Of a stretch of 64,000 nucleotides of DNA, positions 26,101 to 41,100 are shown piece by piece. The notes under the pieces were generated by a model. The model worked only from the letters and a program-made list of their open reading frames with translations, was not told where the DNA came from and ran no database searches. Positions within the stretch are counted from its first letter, which is position 1, and each line of letters opens with the position of its first letter. The position numbers were made by a program, and so were the translations under genes. The DNA comes from an uncultured Christensenella sp. (lineage in GTDB: Bacteria > Bacillota > Clostridia > Christensenellales > UBA1242). The stretch covers positions 27,599-91,598 of the forward strand of contig CAJJUK010000002.1 of NCBI GenBank assembly GCA_905195085.1, in the 5' to 3' direction.

Positions 26101-29100
26101 TAGCCATAGTTAACTGCAATGTCGGTTGTTCCGTTTTCAACAAGTTTTTCATCAACATCTGTGTAACCTGTTCCAACCAAATCTTTTGTTTGGTAAACAA
26201 CCTTAAATCTTGTGTCATTTCTTGGAGTTGATGTCAAAACAACAGTTGTGTTTCCATGGAATGTAAATTCATAATATTCTCCAGTTCCAACAACACTTTC
26301 TCCAACCTTAAATCCAGCAAAGTCATAACCGCCCTTGACAACAGTTGATGTTCCTTCCTCATCAGTGTAGGTGTAGTAAATCCTAACTGTGCTGTCATAG
26401 TCAATCAACATCTTGTCTTCAAGAACAATCTTTTCGCCATTTACAGTCACAACAGCTTTGCTGATGTCGATACCTGCGTCACCTTCCAAAGTCAAATCAT
26501 ATCCAATTGGACGCCATACTGCGTAAAGGTCAACATTTTCACTGTAAGTTGTCATCACGAATGTTGCTTCTTCAGCATAGTCATAAATTCTCTTGTCAGC
26601 ATCTTCTTCGCTGAGAGCCCAACCTCTGAATGTGTAACCTTCATTTGAGAACAAGTTTGCAGTGAGTGTAACCTCTGCTCTGTAAACAACTTCTGCACCA
26701 GATTGTGTGTAAACATCCAATCCATCGGCTGTCATTCCACCATTTCCATGGAATGTGATTGTGTATGGTTTAGGATCGGTTGTTGCTGTAACTTCAGCAT
26801 CTCCAGCAATCATTGTAAACTTGTTATCTGTGATTGTTTCAATTTCATCACTTACATATCCAGCAAAGTCATAACCATTGTCAGAGATTGTGTGGTTGAG
26901 AACAACTGTTGCTTCGTATCTTACGCTGTAGGTTCCATCTTCATTATCCCTGATGTAGAATCCTTCTTCAGTTGATTGTTCTTCAGTTGTTGCAGTGAAT
27001 TCTCCCACACCGTCTTCAACGCTCAAAGTCAATGTGAAGTAATCTCTTTCATACTTAACAGTCACAACTGTGCTTCCATCTGCAGCGATTGTTGCAAGTT
27101 CAACTGCTTCAAACTTGTATCCAGCAATTGTTGGATATGCCCCACCTGTCAAAGCAACAATCATTTCTTCTGTGATTTGAGTGTCAGTTGTTCCTTGACT
27201 TGTGATTGATTCTTGCAAATCTGTTCTAAGTTCATAGGTCTGTCCATCAAGACTTTCAAACCTATATTCAACAGTAAACTTAGTGTCAGTTTTTGCTGTC
27301 CACTTAGCAAACAACGTTGTGTTTTCCGTGATCTTAACAATCATTTCTTCTGTGATTAAATCAGCATCATTGAGGTCAGCTGTCAAATACCAACCAGCAA
27401 AGTCATAGCCTTGACGTGTTGGTGTTGGAAGTCCAACTGTCAAATTGTCAGAGCCTTCAACCTCAACATAAGCATCAGCATATGTGCTGTCATAAACAAC
27501 CTTGACTGTTGTGTATTCAATTGATGCTCTTGAAGAACCTTCCGCATCATTAAGATTGAATGTCAAATCATAGACATTTGCATTATAGATAACATGATAT
27601 GTCTTTCCATCAACTGAATCCATTGTGTCTTTGATTTCTTTTTGATCAGGTGTGTAACCTTCAATATCTGGAGAAGCCACGGTGAATTCAGATCCATAAA
27701 GAACTTCTTCGGTGTAAGTCTTGTAAGCTTCGTCCCCATTTGCATATTGATAAGTAATTGTCAATGTGTAGCGGTTTGTTGACCACTTAGCTTGCAATGT
27801 GACATTGCCATAAACACCCTTGCTGATTGTGTTGTCTGTCAAAGTTGAAAGCGCAATATCTCCATCAACTTTTTCTGCCCAGTTTCCAGAGATTTCACTG
27901 AATGAATATCCAATGAGTGTGTGTCCAACTTTTGTCAACATATCTCCAGCAATCAAAACAATATCATCTTCAATTGTGAAGGTTGTCTTGTATGTTCCAT
28001 CATCTTCCAATTGAAGTGAAGAATCAAATGTTCCATCATTTGGAAGATATGTGATTGTGTATTCTGTTGCGGTCCATTTTGCTGTCAATACAACAACTTT
28101 TCCATCAGTTGCAGTCAAATTCTTAACTGTCTCTTCGTCTGCCAAGTCGTGATTTGTGCCTGCATCATCTTGATATGTCCAACCTGCAAAATCATATCCA
28201 GTCTTTGTGAATGTAGATTTTGTCAACTTAACTTCAGTGTCATAGTTGACACCTTCCATTGTTGCCATTTCTCCGCTTCCGCCATTGTTTGCAAAAGCAA
28301 TGCTGTATGTGATTGGTGTCCAAACTGCATAAAGCACAACACTTCCATCAACATCAGTTGTCAATCTGTTTACTGTGTCGCCTGCTCTAAGCAAAATTCC
28401 AGAGCCATCGGCACTTCTTGACCAACCAACAAACTTGTAACCTGTCACAGCAAATTCCAAACCAGTTGCACTTGCATCTTTAATCAAGATATCTGCTGTG
28501 TATCCATAAGTTTCTGGATCTGATGTCTTGTCAGTGACATCACTTGTCACAGATGAGTAGTTTGAATTGTAGGTCAATGTGTATTGGTTTTCAAGCCATA
28601 CTGCATAGAGTGTGACCGTCTTGCCATTTGTTGCAGTCAAATTCTTGGCTTTTGTTGTGTCTTTGCTGATTGTTTTGATTGTTGTGTCATCAGCTTCATA
28701 AGTCCAACCATTGAATGTGTATCCTGTGAATGTGAATTGATTTTCGTTCAAATCAAATTCTTGATCATAAACAATGTCTGTGTGACCGGTCATCACTCCG
28801 TCACCGCCATTTGAATTGTATTCAACATTATACTTGATTGGTGTCCAAACTGCGTAGAGTTCAAGATCTCCAATGATTGAATAAACAAATTCTTGTTCGT
28901 CTGTGTATTCAACCTCTCCCTCAGGATCTGTTGACCAGCCTTGGAAGATGTATCCTTCACGAGTGAAGATGTTCTTTGTCAAGACAACACTTCTGTTATA
29001 GACAACATCTTGTGTGATTTCAGTGATTGTTTCCGTAACAGCATCAGTATCTTCAGTTCCCTCTGTCACAACCTTGATGTATTGTCCACCATTTCCATAG

Positions 29101-32100
29101 AATGTGATGATGTATGGATTGTTTGTTGCGGTTGCAGAGATGTTGAAGTCAGTTGTATCTGCGATGATATAGTATGTGCCAGCATCTTCTTGCACACCAC
29201 CGGTCCAGCCTGCAAAACTGTAACCTGTTTCATCATTAACTTTTGTAAGTTCATAGGTCAAAATGACCTTTGCACCATATTTAACTGAGAATGTTCCAGC
29301 TGATGTAAATTCTTTTGTGAATGCATAAGCACCATCTTCTTCGCTGACAGTTGCAACAACTTTTGCAATACCTTCTGTCATAGAAACGTTCACATCAATT
29401 GAATTTCTCAGATAGTAAACATCAAGAACTGTGCTTCCATCTCCATTGATGATCACTCCACTTGCAAATGTAGAGTAAGTAAATCCTGGAATTTCTCTCA
29501 AGTTCAAGTTGTCAACACTTTCAATTTCTTCGTCAGTGTAACCTTGTTTTGTTTCGTCATATTGACTGTCATAAACATAATCATTTTCAAAGTCGCTTCC
29601 ACCACTGCTGCTCATCTTTTCCAAATGATAGTGAACAGTGAAATCAACTTGCATTGTGGTTGCATTGATATAAATTGTAAGGTTTTCATCTGGCATTTCT
29701 GCAATAACAAATCCAGTTTCTTCATCTCCTGTCACATAAGCAGATGACCAACTTTCAAATTCAAATCCATCTCTGATGTCATAAATCAATCTAACTTCTG
29801 CACCATAACGAACTGAATATTGTTTTTCGTTTTCTGGCACATCTTCTGTGATTTCAACAACATAGAAGTCATCTTTTTCTGCAGTAAGACTTGAAATACC
29901 TTTTGTTGTTTGCAATGTCAATGTGTAGCTGTTTCTTGAGTAGTAAACATTAACAATTGTTGTGTTGTTTTCTGGTTTAACAGTGATTCCTGTTTCCATT
30001 CTATCGTATGTAAATCCGTCAAACTCAACCAATTTTTCGGAAATCATATCATAAGTGATTTCTGTGTCAACATTTGCTGAAAGAATTGCATCAGCCACAT
30101 CAGGATCTGTTTCATAACCTGTTCCATCCAACTTTTCAAAATTGTATCTGATGTTGTATTCAAATGGCAATGCTGTCACAGTCACAACAAATGTCATGTT
30201 TGAATCGATTTCAAATTCATATGGCAAATCTTCAGAAGTCAAAACTCCGTCTTGTCCATATGTGATTTGGTCAAGTACATATCCGTCAGAAACTTCAACA
30301 GAAACTGACACAGTTGCACCAAATTTGTATTCTCCGTCACCTGTGACTGACTTAACTCCAAGTCTTGGTGTCACGAAGTCAACAGTGTAGATTTCTCTTG
30401 TGTAATACAATCTCAAAACAAGTGAAGAATCTCCAGCAACAACACCGCTCAAAAGTGTGTTTTCATGGTTTAGATTGATTTCGAATCCTTCAATTGTCAG
30501 TTGTTCGATTTCAACTTCTGTTCCTGTGACACTGTCAATGAATTTGCTTCGAGTTGAATCAAGTGTGTATTCATCATTGTCAACATTTTCGAGATAGTAT
30601 TCAACTTTATATTGTGCTGCGCCAACTGACCAAATTGCATAAACAACAACTTCGCCATTATCTTCGCTTGTCAGGTTGAACACATAATACTTGCCTTCAA
30701 ACAAGTAGATTCCACCTTCTTTGCCTTCTCCAATCAGATAAGCAGTAAGGTTTTCATATTCTCCAATGTCTGCAACACTTTCAAAGTCAGCAGACGTTCC
30801 ATTTGTAGTTGACCAACCAACAAAGTTGTATCCTGCTCTGTTTGTTGTTCCAACAATCTCAACTGCTTGGTCATAGACTGCAGGCAAGTTTTCAACTGCA
30901 GAACCAAGGTTTGTCTCAAATGTCACAACATAGTCGTTTGGTGTCCAAACAGCCTTCATTGTAACTTCGCCATTGTCAACATCAGTCAAGTTTCTAACTG
31001 AAGCGCCAAGAGCATAACTTGTGTCATCATATGACCAGCCAGTAAGTGTGTAACCTTCTCTGCTGAAACCTTCGCCATTGCTCAAGTTAACATCTTCACC
31101 ATAAGCAACACTTTCAGATGCAATCATACCTTCTCCACCATTAGGATCATAGTGGATTGTGTATTGATTTGCTTCAACGTTGGCACGAATTGTCACATCA
31201 CCAGCAGTTTCATATTTATAATCAAATGTTTCTACTGTTGATTCAATTTCATCTTCAACTGTCCAGTTGCTGAAATGATATCCAGCATATACTGAAGCTG
31301 TCAATCTTACTCTTGTGTCAAATACAACTGTATATTGATTTGCAATTCCTTCAACAGGAGTTGCTCCAAGAACTATGATGTCCAATTGTTCCAAATTCTT
31401 ATCAACCGTAAGTGTGAATGTCTTTGGAGTCCAAATTGCATAAACTGTGGTTGCAGTTGTTGTGTCACACATTTCACTGCTCAAAATTTCATCAGTTCCG
31501 TCAAGATTTGAAGAGAATTTAACAAAATCATAACCATCTCTTGTCACACTCAAAAGGTTTGCAAATTCAACATAATCTGTGCCCGTTTGAGATGTGTAGA
31601 GAATTGAATAGTCGCTGTCGTATGTTGCATAGAGTGTCAAAACTCCCTTATTGATCAAATCTTTCAAAGCAACATCTTCGTTTGTTGTCACATCAAATGT
31701 TGCTGTGGTTGAACCATTGTTGAAGTTCACATCATTCAAATTGAAGTTCACTGCATAGCGTCTTGCTTGCCATTGAGCCGTCAATGTGTCATCTCCAACA
31801 CCATAAGTGTATGTGTATCCAGTGTCAGTTTCAACCAAATTGCCATGGAAATCTGCACTCTTGCTCCAACCTGTGAATGTGTATCCTTCTCTTGAAGGAG
31901 TCAAAACTGCATAAGTGCTTGCGTAGTTTTGTGTAACTTCAAACAAATCAGCACTTCCATTATACAAACCACCTGCTGGGTCAATTGTCAAAGTGAATGT
32001 CCTGATTGTTGCTTGAGCGGTAAGAGTTGCATTTCCAAGTCCCATTGTCACTGTTTGACTTAATTCACTTGCATCAAATCCAGTTGGTTCAGTTCCTGAA

Positions 32101-35100
32101 ACTGCAAAGTTACCCCATGTGTATCCTGAAGATACAGTAACTTCAATCTTGATGCTTTCTTCAAAGTAGAATTGTCCAGTTGTAAACTCATTATCATTGA
32201 CCTTAACACTTGTCACACCTTCTTGCTTGTTGATGGTCAATGTGTATTGATTTCTTGAGAAGTAAACATTGATTTCCAATGTTCCGTCAGCTTTAACAAT
32301 AAATTCGCCTTCAACTGTGTTGTTTGATGTTGTCTTTTCTTCTTCATAAGTGAAGCCATCTGGAGCATAAGTAACATCATTGATTGTCACGCCAGTTCCA
32401 GACTTGCCAACATTAACAGGACTGTCAGTTGTTCCGTCATTTCTTGTCACTTCTGTCTTTTCATAGTTATCTCTACCAGCAGTTGTTTGCTTGTAGATAT
32501 TAACCTTATATCCAGTGTTTGTGTTTTCTGTCCAAGTTGCTGTCAATGTCACATTTCCATACATTCCAGCAGAAACTGTGTTTTCGGTGTAAATGTCATT
32601 TTGTTTCCAATTTCCTAATGTCAAATCTCCACCAAAATCAGTTGTAACTTTCCAGCCTGCAAAGGTGTAACCAACCTTAATTATGCTTGGAAGGTTGATG
32701 TCAACTTCCTTAGTGTAGTTTGTTGTGTAATCTGTTCCAGCCACACCACTTATTGTTCCGCCATCTTCCACATAAGAAATTGTGTAAGGATTTGCGGTAT
32801 AAACAACAGTGATTGTCTCGTTGCTTGCTGGCATATTTGCAAAACCTACTCTTGTTTGATCTGCAGTGTAACCATAAAGCACTGGGCTGTCAATGTATGC
32901 TTCTGCACCAAATTTGACTGTGATTGATTGATCTTCAAATGCCTTTGTTCCAGCAATTCCCTCAACACTTTCTTCTGAATAAACATATTCAACTGTCAAT
33001 GTGTAAGAATTAATTGTCCAGTAAGCAAAGATTTCGCTTTCTGCAGTGAGATCAAATTTTGTAGTTGCCAAAATTTCTGTTGCGTCAGCAGTGCTTTCAT
33101 CAGCCTCTATAGGTGTTGTGAACCAACCTTCAAATGAATGACCTTCTCTTTGAAGTCCAAGACTTTCAAGAGTTACTGCTGTTCCGTCAGCGGTGTAGAG
33201 AGTTCCATAAGTTCCGTTGTATTCTCCATACAAAGTGATGATTCCGTCAACAACAGGAGCATCAACATTTTCACTTACAACTTCATCTGCTCCAGCATTT
33301 ACATTCAATTTAACAACATATCTGTTTGCAGATGCTGTTGCAACCAATTGAACTGTTGTGCTTGGCATAGTGAGCATTGCAGTTGCTTTTGTGTTTTCTT
33401 CTGTGATTTCCAAATTATCTACTGCATATCCAGTGAAGCCAGTCATTGAATATCCTGTATTTGATGTTGCAGTAAGAGTGATGTTTGCACCATATTGAAC
33501 CAAATATGCTTTTGCATTGACTGCATCTTCATCAGGTTCTTGTTCAATCAAGCCTGTTCCACTTGCAGTTGCCGCAGCCACACCTGTTCCAGCTTCCAAA
33601 GTGAGAGCATACTCTTCTCTTGCATAATAATATGTGATTGATGCATTTCCGTCAGCTGTGATTGTCAACTGTTGAAGAGCAGGAGCTCTGAAACCTGTGT
33701 AGGTCTTAGTTGCTGGTGTAACCACGCTGTCTGTTGCACCACTCAATGTGTCAGTGTCAATCAATGTGCTGTTTTCGTCTGTAAAGTTGTCATAAACTCC
33801 AACATTTACTTGGCGATGATATACTTTGTATGCAGTGTTTTCATTTGCTGTCCAATATGCATACAATACAGTTTCGTTATTTGCTGTCGCAAAGGCTGTG
33901 TCAGCAGCAATCTTCTCGCCTGTGACTGACTCAGTTCCAAGAAGGTTTCTCGCTGTGTAGAATCCGTTGAATGTGTATCCTTCTCTTGCGATTGTGATGT
34001 CATCAATGCTGTAAGCCGTTTCACTTTCAGTTTCTGATGCATTGATAAACATTTCAGAATAATTTGTTCCATATGTCACATACAATTCAACCTTTCCGTT
34101 GTTAACTGTTCCAACACTGCTTGTTGCAGCGGTTGTTCCATTTCCAGCAACGACATCGTTGAGGTCTAATGTGACTTTGTATCTGTTAACTTTCCATGTT
34201 GCAGTCAAAGTATCATTTCCTGCACCAAATGTGTAAACAGAACCATTTTCATTTTCTTCAAGATTTCCCTTGAAGTCTGCACTCTTGCTCCAACCTGTGA
34301 ATGTGTATCCTTCTCTTGTTGGCGACAAAACTGCATAAGTGCTTCCATAGTTTTGTATAACTTCAAATTCGTCTGCACTATCACCATACAATCCACCTGC
34401 TGGGTCGATTGTCAATGTGAAGCTTCTGATTGTTGCTTGAGCGGTAAGGGTTGCATTTCCAAGTCCCATTGTCACTGTTTGACTTAATGCACTTGCATCA
34501 AATCCAGTTGGTTCAGTTCCTGAAACTGCAAAGTTACCCCATGCGTATCCTTCAGAAACAGTGACATCAATCTTGATGCTTGCGCCATACAAGAATTCGC
34601 CTGTTGTGAATTCAACATCATTAACTTTGACACTTGTTACACCTTCTTGCTTGTCAATTGTCAATGTGTAAGGTATTCTGTCAAAGTAAACTTGAACAAC
34701 CAAACTTCCATCTGCAACAACAACTGTTGAGTTGTCGGTTTTGTTTGTTGCAAACTTGCCGGCATTATATCTAAATCCGTCAAATGCATATGTAACATCA
34801 TTGATTGTCACACTTGTGCTTGTTGAAGAAATTGCCAAAGCTTCGTCTGTTGTTCCGTCGATTCTTGACATTGTGTCAAGCAATTGATAATTGTCTCCAC
34901 CAGCAGTTGTCTGTTGATAGATTTCAACCTTATATCCAGTGTTTGTATTTGCTGTCCAAACAGCATACAAGTCAACAACAACTCCATCTTCAGTTGTCAA
35001 GTCGATGACATTTGCTTTATCAGCAAAGTCAACATTTGAACTTCCTTGAGTTCTTGTCCAACCTTGGAATGTAAATCCAGGTTTCACAAATGTATTTGCT

Positions 35101-38100
35101 GGCAAGTCTTTTGCAACACCATATGTCATTGCCAAATCGTCCATATCTCCTGTTCCGGTGTTTGCATTGAATCTGATTGTATATTCATGAACTTTCCAAC
35201 TTGCATACAAGGTTGTTCCGCTTGCAAGAATCCAGTTTCCGCTTTCATCTGTGTAACCTTCAACACCTGCTTGCAATGTTCCATCTGTTCCAATAACAAC
35301 ATCACCAGTGTTCAAACCTGTTGTCCAGCCAAGGAATGTGTGTCCTGTTCTTTCTGGATTGTCGATTGAAGAACCAAGTGTTGGGCTGTCATATGTTGCA
35401 ACAACAGATTTTGTTCCCTCTGTGGTTGCACTGTTTTGATCAAGTGTAATTGTGTATTCATTTGCTTTCCATTGTGCAGTAAGTGTGATGCTTCCATATG
35501 TATCAACTGAAATTGTCAAAACTCCAGTGTTCAATGTTGGAAGAGTTGAAGAATGAACATCATCTGTCCAACCAACTGTCCAACCTTGGAAGCTGTATCC
35601 TGACTTGCTTGGAGAAGCAATTGTGAATGTCTTTTCATTTATTGATGTATAGTAAACAAGAATGTTAGAATCATCATTTTCACCACCATCAAGTTCATAA
35701 TTGACATCAAAAGCTTTTCCTGTGAAGTTCAACACAACAACAATGTTTTCACTATACATATCAAATGTGATTTCTGCAAAGGTTGTCACATCACTTTCAG
35801 CAAGAGTTGTTCCGCCTTCAATGCTGTAACCTGCATAATCATATCCTGCATAGAGTGTCAAGTTGTTGATTGTTATTGTCGCTCCAAAGTCAACCATCAG
35901 ATTTCTGTCGTTCACACCAGTAACTTCACCAACACCTTCAATTGTGATGTTGAATGTGTTCAATCCTGTTGTGTCACTGAGAGTATCTTCAGAGTAACTG
36001 TTGAACAAACCTTTAATGTCAAGAGCGTATTGATTTCTTGTGTAGTAATAATTTACAACAGTTGAGCCATCCGCCTTAACCGTCACAGTCTGTGTTGATG
36101 GAGATGTAAATCCATCATAAGACTTAACAGCTGGTGTCACATTTTCGTCTGTTGTTCCATCTGTGAACACTTCTGTTCCATCTTCTGCCAATTCCCAATG
36201 GTCAGGATTTGCAGTGTCTGGTGTTTCAATACCAACTTTTTCAAGATAATGATTTACCGTATATTTTGTATTTGAGTTCTTTGTCCAATATGCGTAGATC
36301 ACAGTGTCATTATTTGCTGTTGCAAATCCTGTTGCACTTGTGATTTGTGTTGCACCTTCAGTGCTTTCACCAATCATAATCGCTTTGTCAAAGAAGCCTG
36401 CAAAAGTATATCCAGCTCTTGTCAAAGTTTCTGATGTGAAATCTGCAAATGTCACAACTTCATCATCAGCATTATACAATGTTTCGTATGTTCCATTATA
36501 AACTGCATAAAGAACAATCTTTCCATTGACAACTTCTGCATTTGCAACGATTGTGCTTGCAGCAGTTGTTCCGTTTCCGACTGTAACATCGTTCAAGTCG
36601 ATTGTAACCATAAACTTATCTGCATGCCATGTTGCAACCAAAGTGTCGTTTCCTGCACCAAATCTATACAAACCATCTTGCAATGTTCCAAAGGCTTCTC
36701 CGCCTGCTGTTGCAGAAAGTGACCAACCATCAAACACATATCCTGTGCGTGTTGGGTTGGAAATTGTGAGAGTTGAGTTGTAGTTTTGAGTGATTGTAAT
36801 CACTTCAGAACTGCCTTCATAAATTCCTTCTGCAGGATTGATTGTCAATGTGTAGCTGTTGATTGTTGCTGTGGCCATAATTGTAAATTCATCAGTATAG
36901 TCACTGACAACAACGCTGTAAACTCCATTTTCTTCAGAAACTGAACTGATTGTTGCAGTTCCACCTGTCACTGTGAAGGCAATTCCAGTTGCTCCATAAC
37001 CGGTGTTTGCCTTTGCATAGATTGTCAAAGTTGTTCCTGTCGAAACTGTTGTCTCAACCGAAGTCTCAAAACTTAAATTATCAATGCTTACAGTTGTGTT
37101 TGTTGAATTGATTGTTGCTTTGTAAGAATTTGCTGTTGCAACCACTGTGATTTCAACATCACCAACAATAAACTCTCCACTGATTGAGATAACTCCAGTT
37201 GTTTGAGTGTAAGTATATTCATCAGCTTCCAAAGTTCTATCCCCAACAACCACAGTGATGCTTCCTGGAAGTGAATATCCTACATTTGCTGAAATTTTTG
37301 CTTCAAAATCTGTTCCACTGGCAATTTCATCATTTTCTGGTCCGCTAACCAAAACTGCATTTGTAAGACGATATGTGATTGAATTTGTTTCAGCTTTCCA
37401 TTGTGCTGTGAGAGTCACATCTCCGTAAGCACCTTTGTTGATCATTGTTGTAAATTCATCACCCATCTTGAATGATGTTTCATCGGCAACTTTTGTTACT
37501 TCCCAATGTGAGAATGTGAAGCCTGTCTTTGTTGGTTGAAGCAATGTCACATCATTTTCAATTGTGAACTTCTGGCTGTCGGAAGAAACTTCTCCGCCAT
37601 TAGCATCATAAGTCAAAGTATATTCAATTGCTGTGTAGTAAACATTCTCTACAACATCTGCACCGTCAATTGTGCAAGAAACTGAATCTCTGTCCGCTGT
37701 GTATCCTGTGATGACAGGAGATGTTTCTGTGTGAGATTCTTCATGTTTCAAAGTCATAGAAAATTCAGATGTGATTGGTGTAGTTGTGTCAACATAATAA
37801 TAGTTGATTGTGAATGTGTATGACATTCTTGCATAGTAAACATAAACCACGCTTGAACCGTCACCTTTGATTGTGACAACGTTGTATGTGCCGTCTTCTT
37901 CATTCAACACACCAAAGTTGCTGTATTCAAATCCCTTAACTGTTGGAATTGAACCAGTTTCTTCATCTTCTCCTTTGTTTGCTTCTTCAATCATCGCACG
38001 AGTGATGATGCTCTCTGTTTGTCCATGTCCAACTTTTCCAAAGTCTGCAGAAAGTTCTGCGTCTTCAACGAACTCTCCGTCAAGACTTTCGAAGAGATAT

Positions 38101-41100
38101 ACAATGTTGAATGCTGTGTCTGCATTCTTTGTTGTGCTTGCTGTCAAAGTGAAGTTTCCAGCTGGCATAGTGAATGTGTATGAGTAAACATTGCCTTGAA
38201 CTGTACATTGTTCAGCAGAAACATTTCCAAACAAGCTTGGATTGCTTGAAGCAAATCCTGCGAATGTGTAGCCCACATTGATTGTTGCTGTGATTGTCAC
38301 TTGTTTTCCAAAGTCATAAATTGCACTTCCAGTAACTCCAGCGACACCATTATCTCCAGCAACAGAGTTAACTGTCAAGGTGTAAGCATTTCTTGTGTAC
38401 CATAAGTTGATTTCCAAACTTCCGTCATTGATAACCACAACGGCATTTGCCTTGTTTGTTGTGAATCCAGCATATTCAAATCCGGTTCTTACTGTCACAT
38501 AATCATTGACTGTCACAGAAGAGCCTGTCAATGCTTCATATGTGTTGTTTGCAACAAGAGTAAAGTTGTCTGTGTTAAATTCATCACTTGCAGCATCAAT
38601 TTTTTGTTCATAAACATTGACTTTATATTCAACTTCAGTTGCGTTCCAAATTGCATACAATGTCACAGCATTATCACCTGCCACTCCTGTTGCCAATTTG
38701 TTTGGAGTATCTGTTGCAAGATATGTCACACCAGTTCCATCTGCTTCTGTGTTCCAAGAAACAAACTCATATCCCTCTCTTGTGTAGATTGATGTCAAGT
38801 CTGCATTTTCAGTTTCATATTTCAATACTTGAGTTGCACTCTTTCCTTCAATCAAAACTGCACTGCCTTGATATCCGCTTCCATCATTTCCGTCAAGAGT
38901 CAATGTGTATGTATTTTCTTGCCAGATTGCATAAATTGTGATTTCTCCTTCTTCAGTCAAATTATAAGCAGAATAATTTGTTCCGTCAAAGTAGATACCT
39001 TTTGTTGTTGCATTTTCAACATTTTCGAATTCTGTTGCATTAGCATCTGTTGACCAACCAACAAATGTATATCCAGTTCTCACAAAGCTGTTGGCAGTAA
39101 GTTGCACTGGTTCGTCATAGGTCGCAACAGTGTTTGACATTGTTCCAGAACCCTTGTTTGCATTATAAACAATTGTGTATGTGTTTTCGCCCCATACAGC
39201 AAACAATTCCATGTCTCCCACAATGTCATATTTGAATGTTGCTTCGTCAGCATATGCAACTTCCCCATCATCAGTCTTAGACCAACCAAGGAAAGTGTAA
39301 CCTGCTTTCTCAAAGGTGTTTGCTGGCAATGTCACATCAGAGTCAAATGTTACAGGCACATCAATCTCTGTTTGACTTGAAGATGTTTGACCACCATTTC
39401 CTTTCAATGTGATTGTGTAAGCATTAGCATTTGCAGTTGCTGTCAAAACGACTGCCCTTGTTGGCATTGTGAATGTTTGTGCATCACTTACAGAAACTTT
39501 GCTGTTTTCAGCACTGTCAACCCAACCTGTGAATGAATAACCATTTGATGTCAATGTGTGAGCAAGTTGAACTGTCACATTATACATAACATCATATGTA
39601 TTTGCTTCGTCAGCCTTGCTGATTCCAGGTCCAACGATTGCAGTTGCTATCGCAACGCCGACACTTGTGTTGAGCGTCAATTTGTATGTTTCACGAACAT
39701 AATACAAGTTGATAACAAGACTGTCATCGCCGTCAATGTTGAGATTTCCGTTTGTAACAGGTTTGCTATCTGCCCCTGTATTTCCATTTGATGTTGAAAC
39801 AACTGTATAGTAAGAATATTGCATTCCAACATAATTTACCGCACTCAATGTGTCAATAGGAGCCAATGTGTCAGTTGTTCCTGTCTTGCCTGCAGTGTTG
39901 GTTGCAATTAAATATTCATCAAATGCACTGTCAAGCACGAAACTCAAATCAGTTTTTTGAACATAATAGTTCACTTGATATGCAGTGTCACTGTCCGCTG
40001 TTGCGTTTGCAGTAAGCATAACTGTTCCAGCAGCCATAGTAAATGTTGCACCTGTGCTTGATGTTTCATTTGAGATGATAACATTTGCACTTCCGGCATC
40101 TTTTGTCCAGTTTGCAAAAGTATAACCAGATTTTGTGGTCGCAGAAAGAGTTACAGTGTCCCCATATCTCACACTGTATGTGTTTTCTGTGTTTGTCACG
40201 GTTCCTGTTGCGTCAAGGCTCACATTTGCAATGCCTTTGTTTGCTGAAAGCACAACAGAATAACTGTTTCTTGTGTAATAAAGTCTGATTACAAGATTTC
40301 CTTCACCATTGATGTTGAGAGAGCCATTCAATTCTTCGTCATCACTGGTTGTGATTCCCACTGTATAGTGGTCATAAGCAAAACCTTCATAGGTTGTGTT
40401 GCTGTAATTTGAGATGTCAACCAAAGTATCTGTTGTTCCAGTTTGTGTTTGTCTTGAACCAAAGATTGTGTAGTTGTCATCTGCGATGTTTTGTTGATAG
40501 TATTCAACATAATAGTTAACATTTTGAGCAGTTGCAGTTGCTGTCAAGTAAACGCCAAGTGTTGTGTCTGGCATTGTGAACTTGTTGTCCACAACTTCAA
40601 CTGATGTGTATCCTTCTTGATTTACCCAAGAGTTGAATGCATAACCAGGTTTAAGGTTCGCTTTCAAAGTTACTTCTGCTTGATATTTAACAGTGTAAAC
40701 TCCGTCAGCCCCACCAGAAACACCAGTTCCCGTTGCTTCAACACTGTCAACACCTTTGCTTGTAGCCAATGTCAAGGTGTAGGTCTGTCTTGTGTAGAAT
40801 GCATAGATTTTTGTAATTCCGACAGACACACCTTCTTGTTCTTCTGCTTGAATGGTATCCCCATTATATTCATAATATTTATAACTAAAACCAGTATAGT
40901 CATATTTATAGATATAATTTTCTACCTTATCTGCAATCAAAGCATTATTATGTGTCTCTGCTCTAACCTGCAAATATGTCACACCATTATAGTTTACTTT
41001 CGTTGGAACTTCAGGATATTTATCATCTGCTGTTGCTCCATTTTCATCTTTTTGATAATCGGCAAAATCTGGTGCAGAAGCATCATAAGACAATTCTTCC

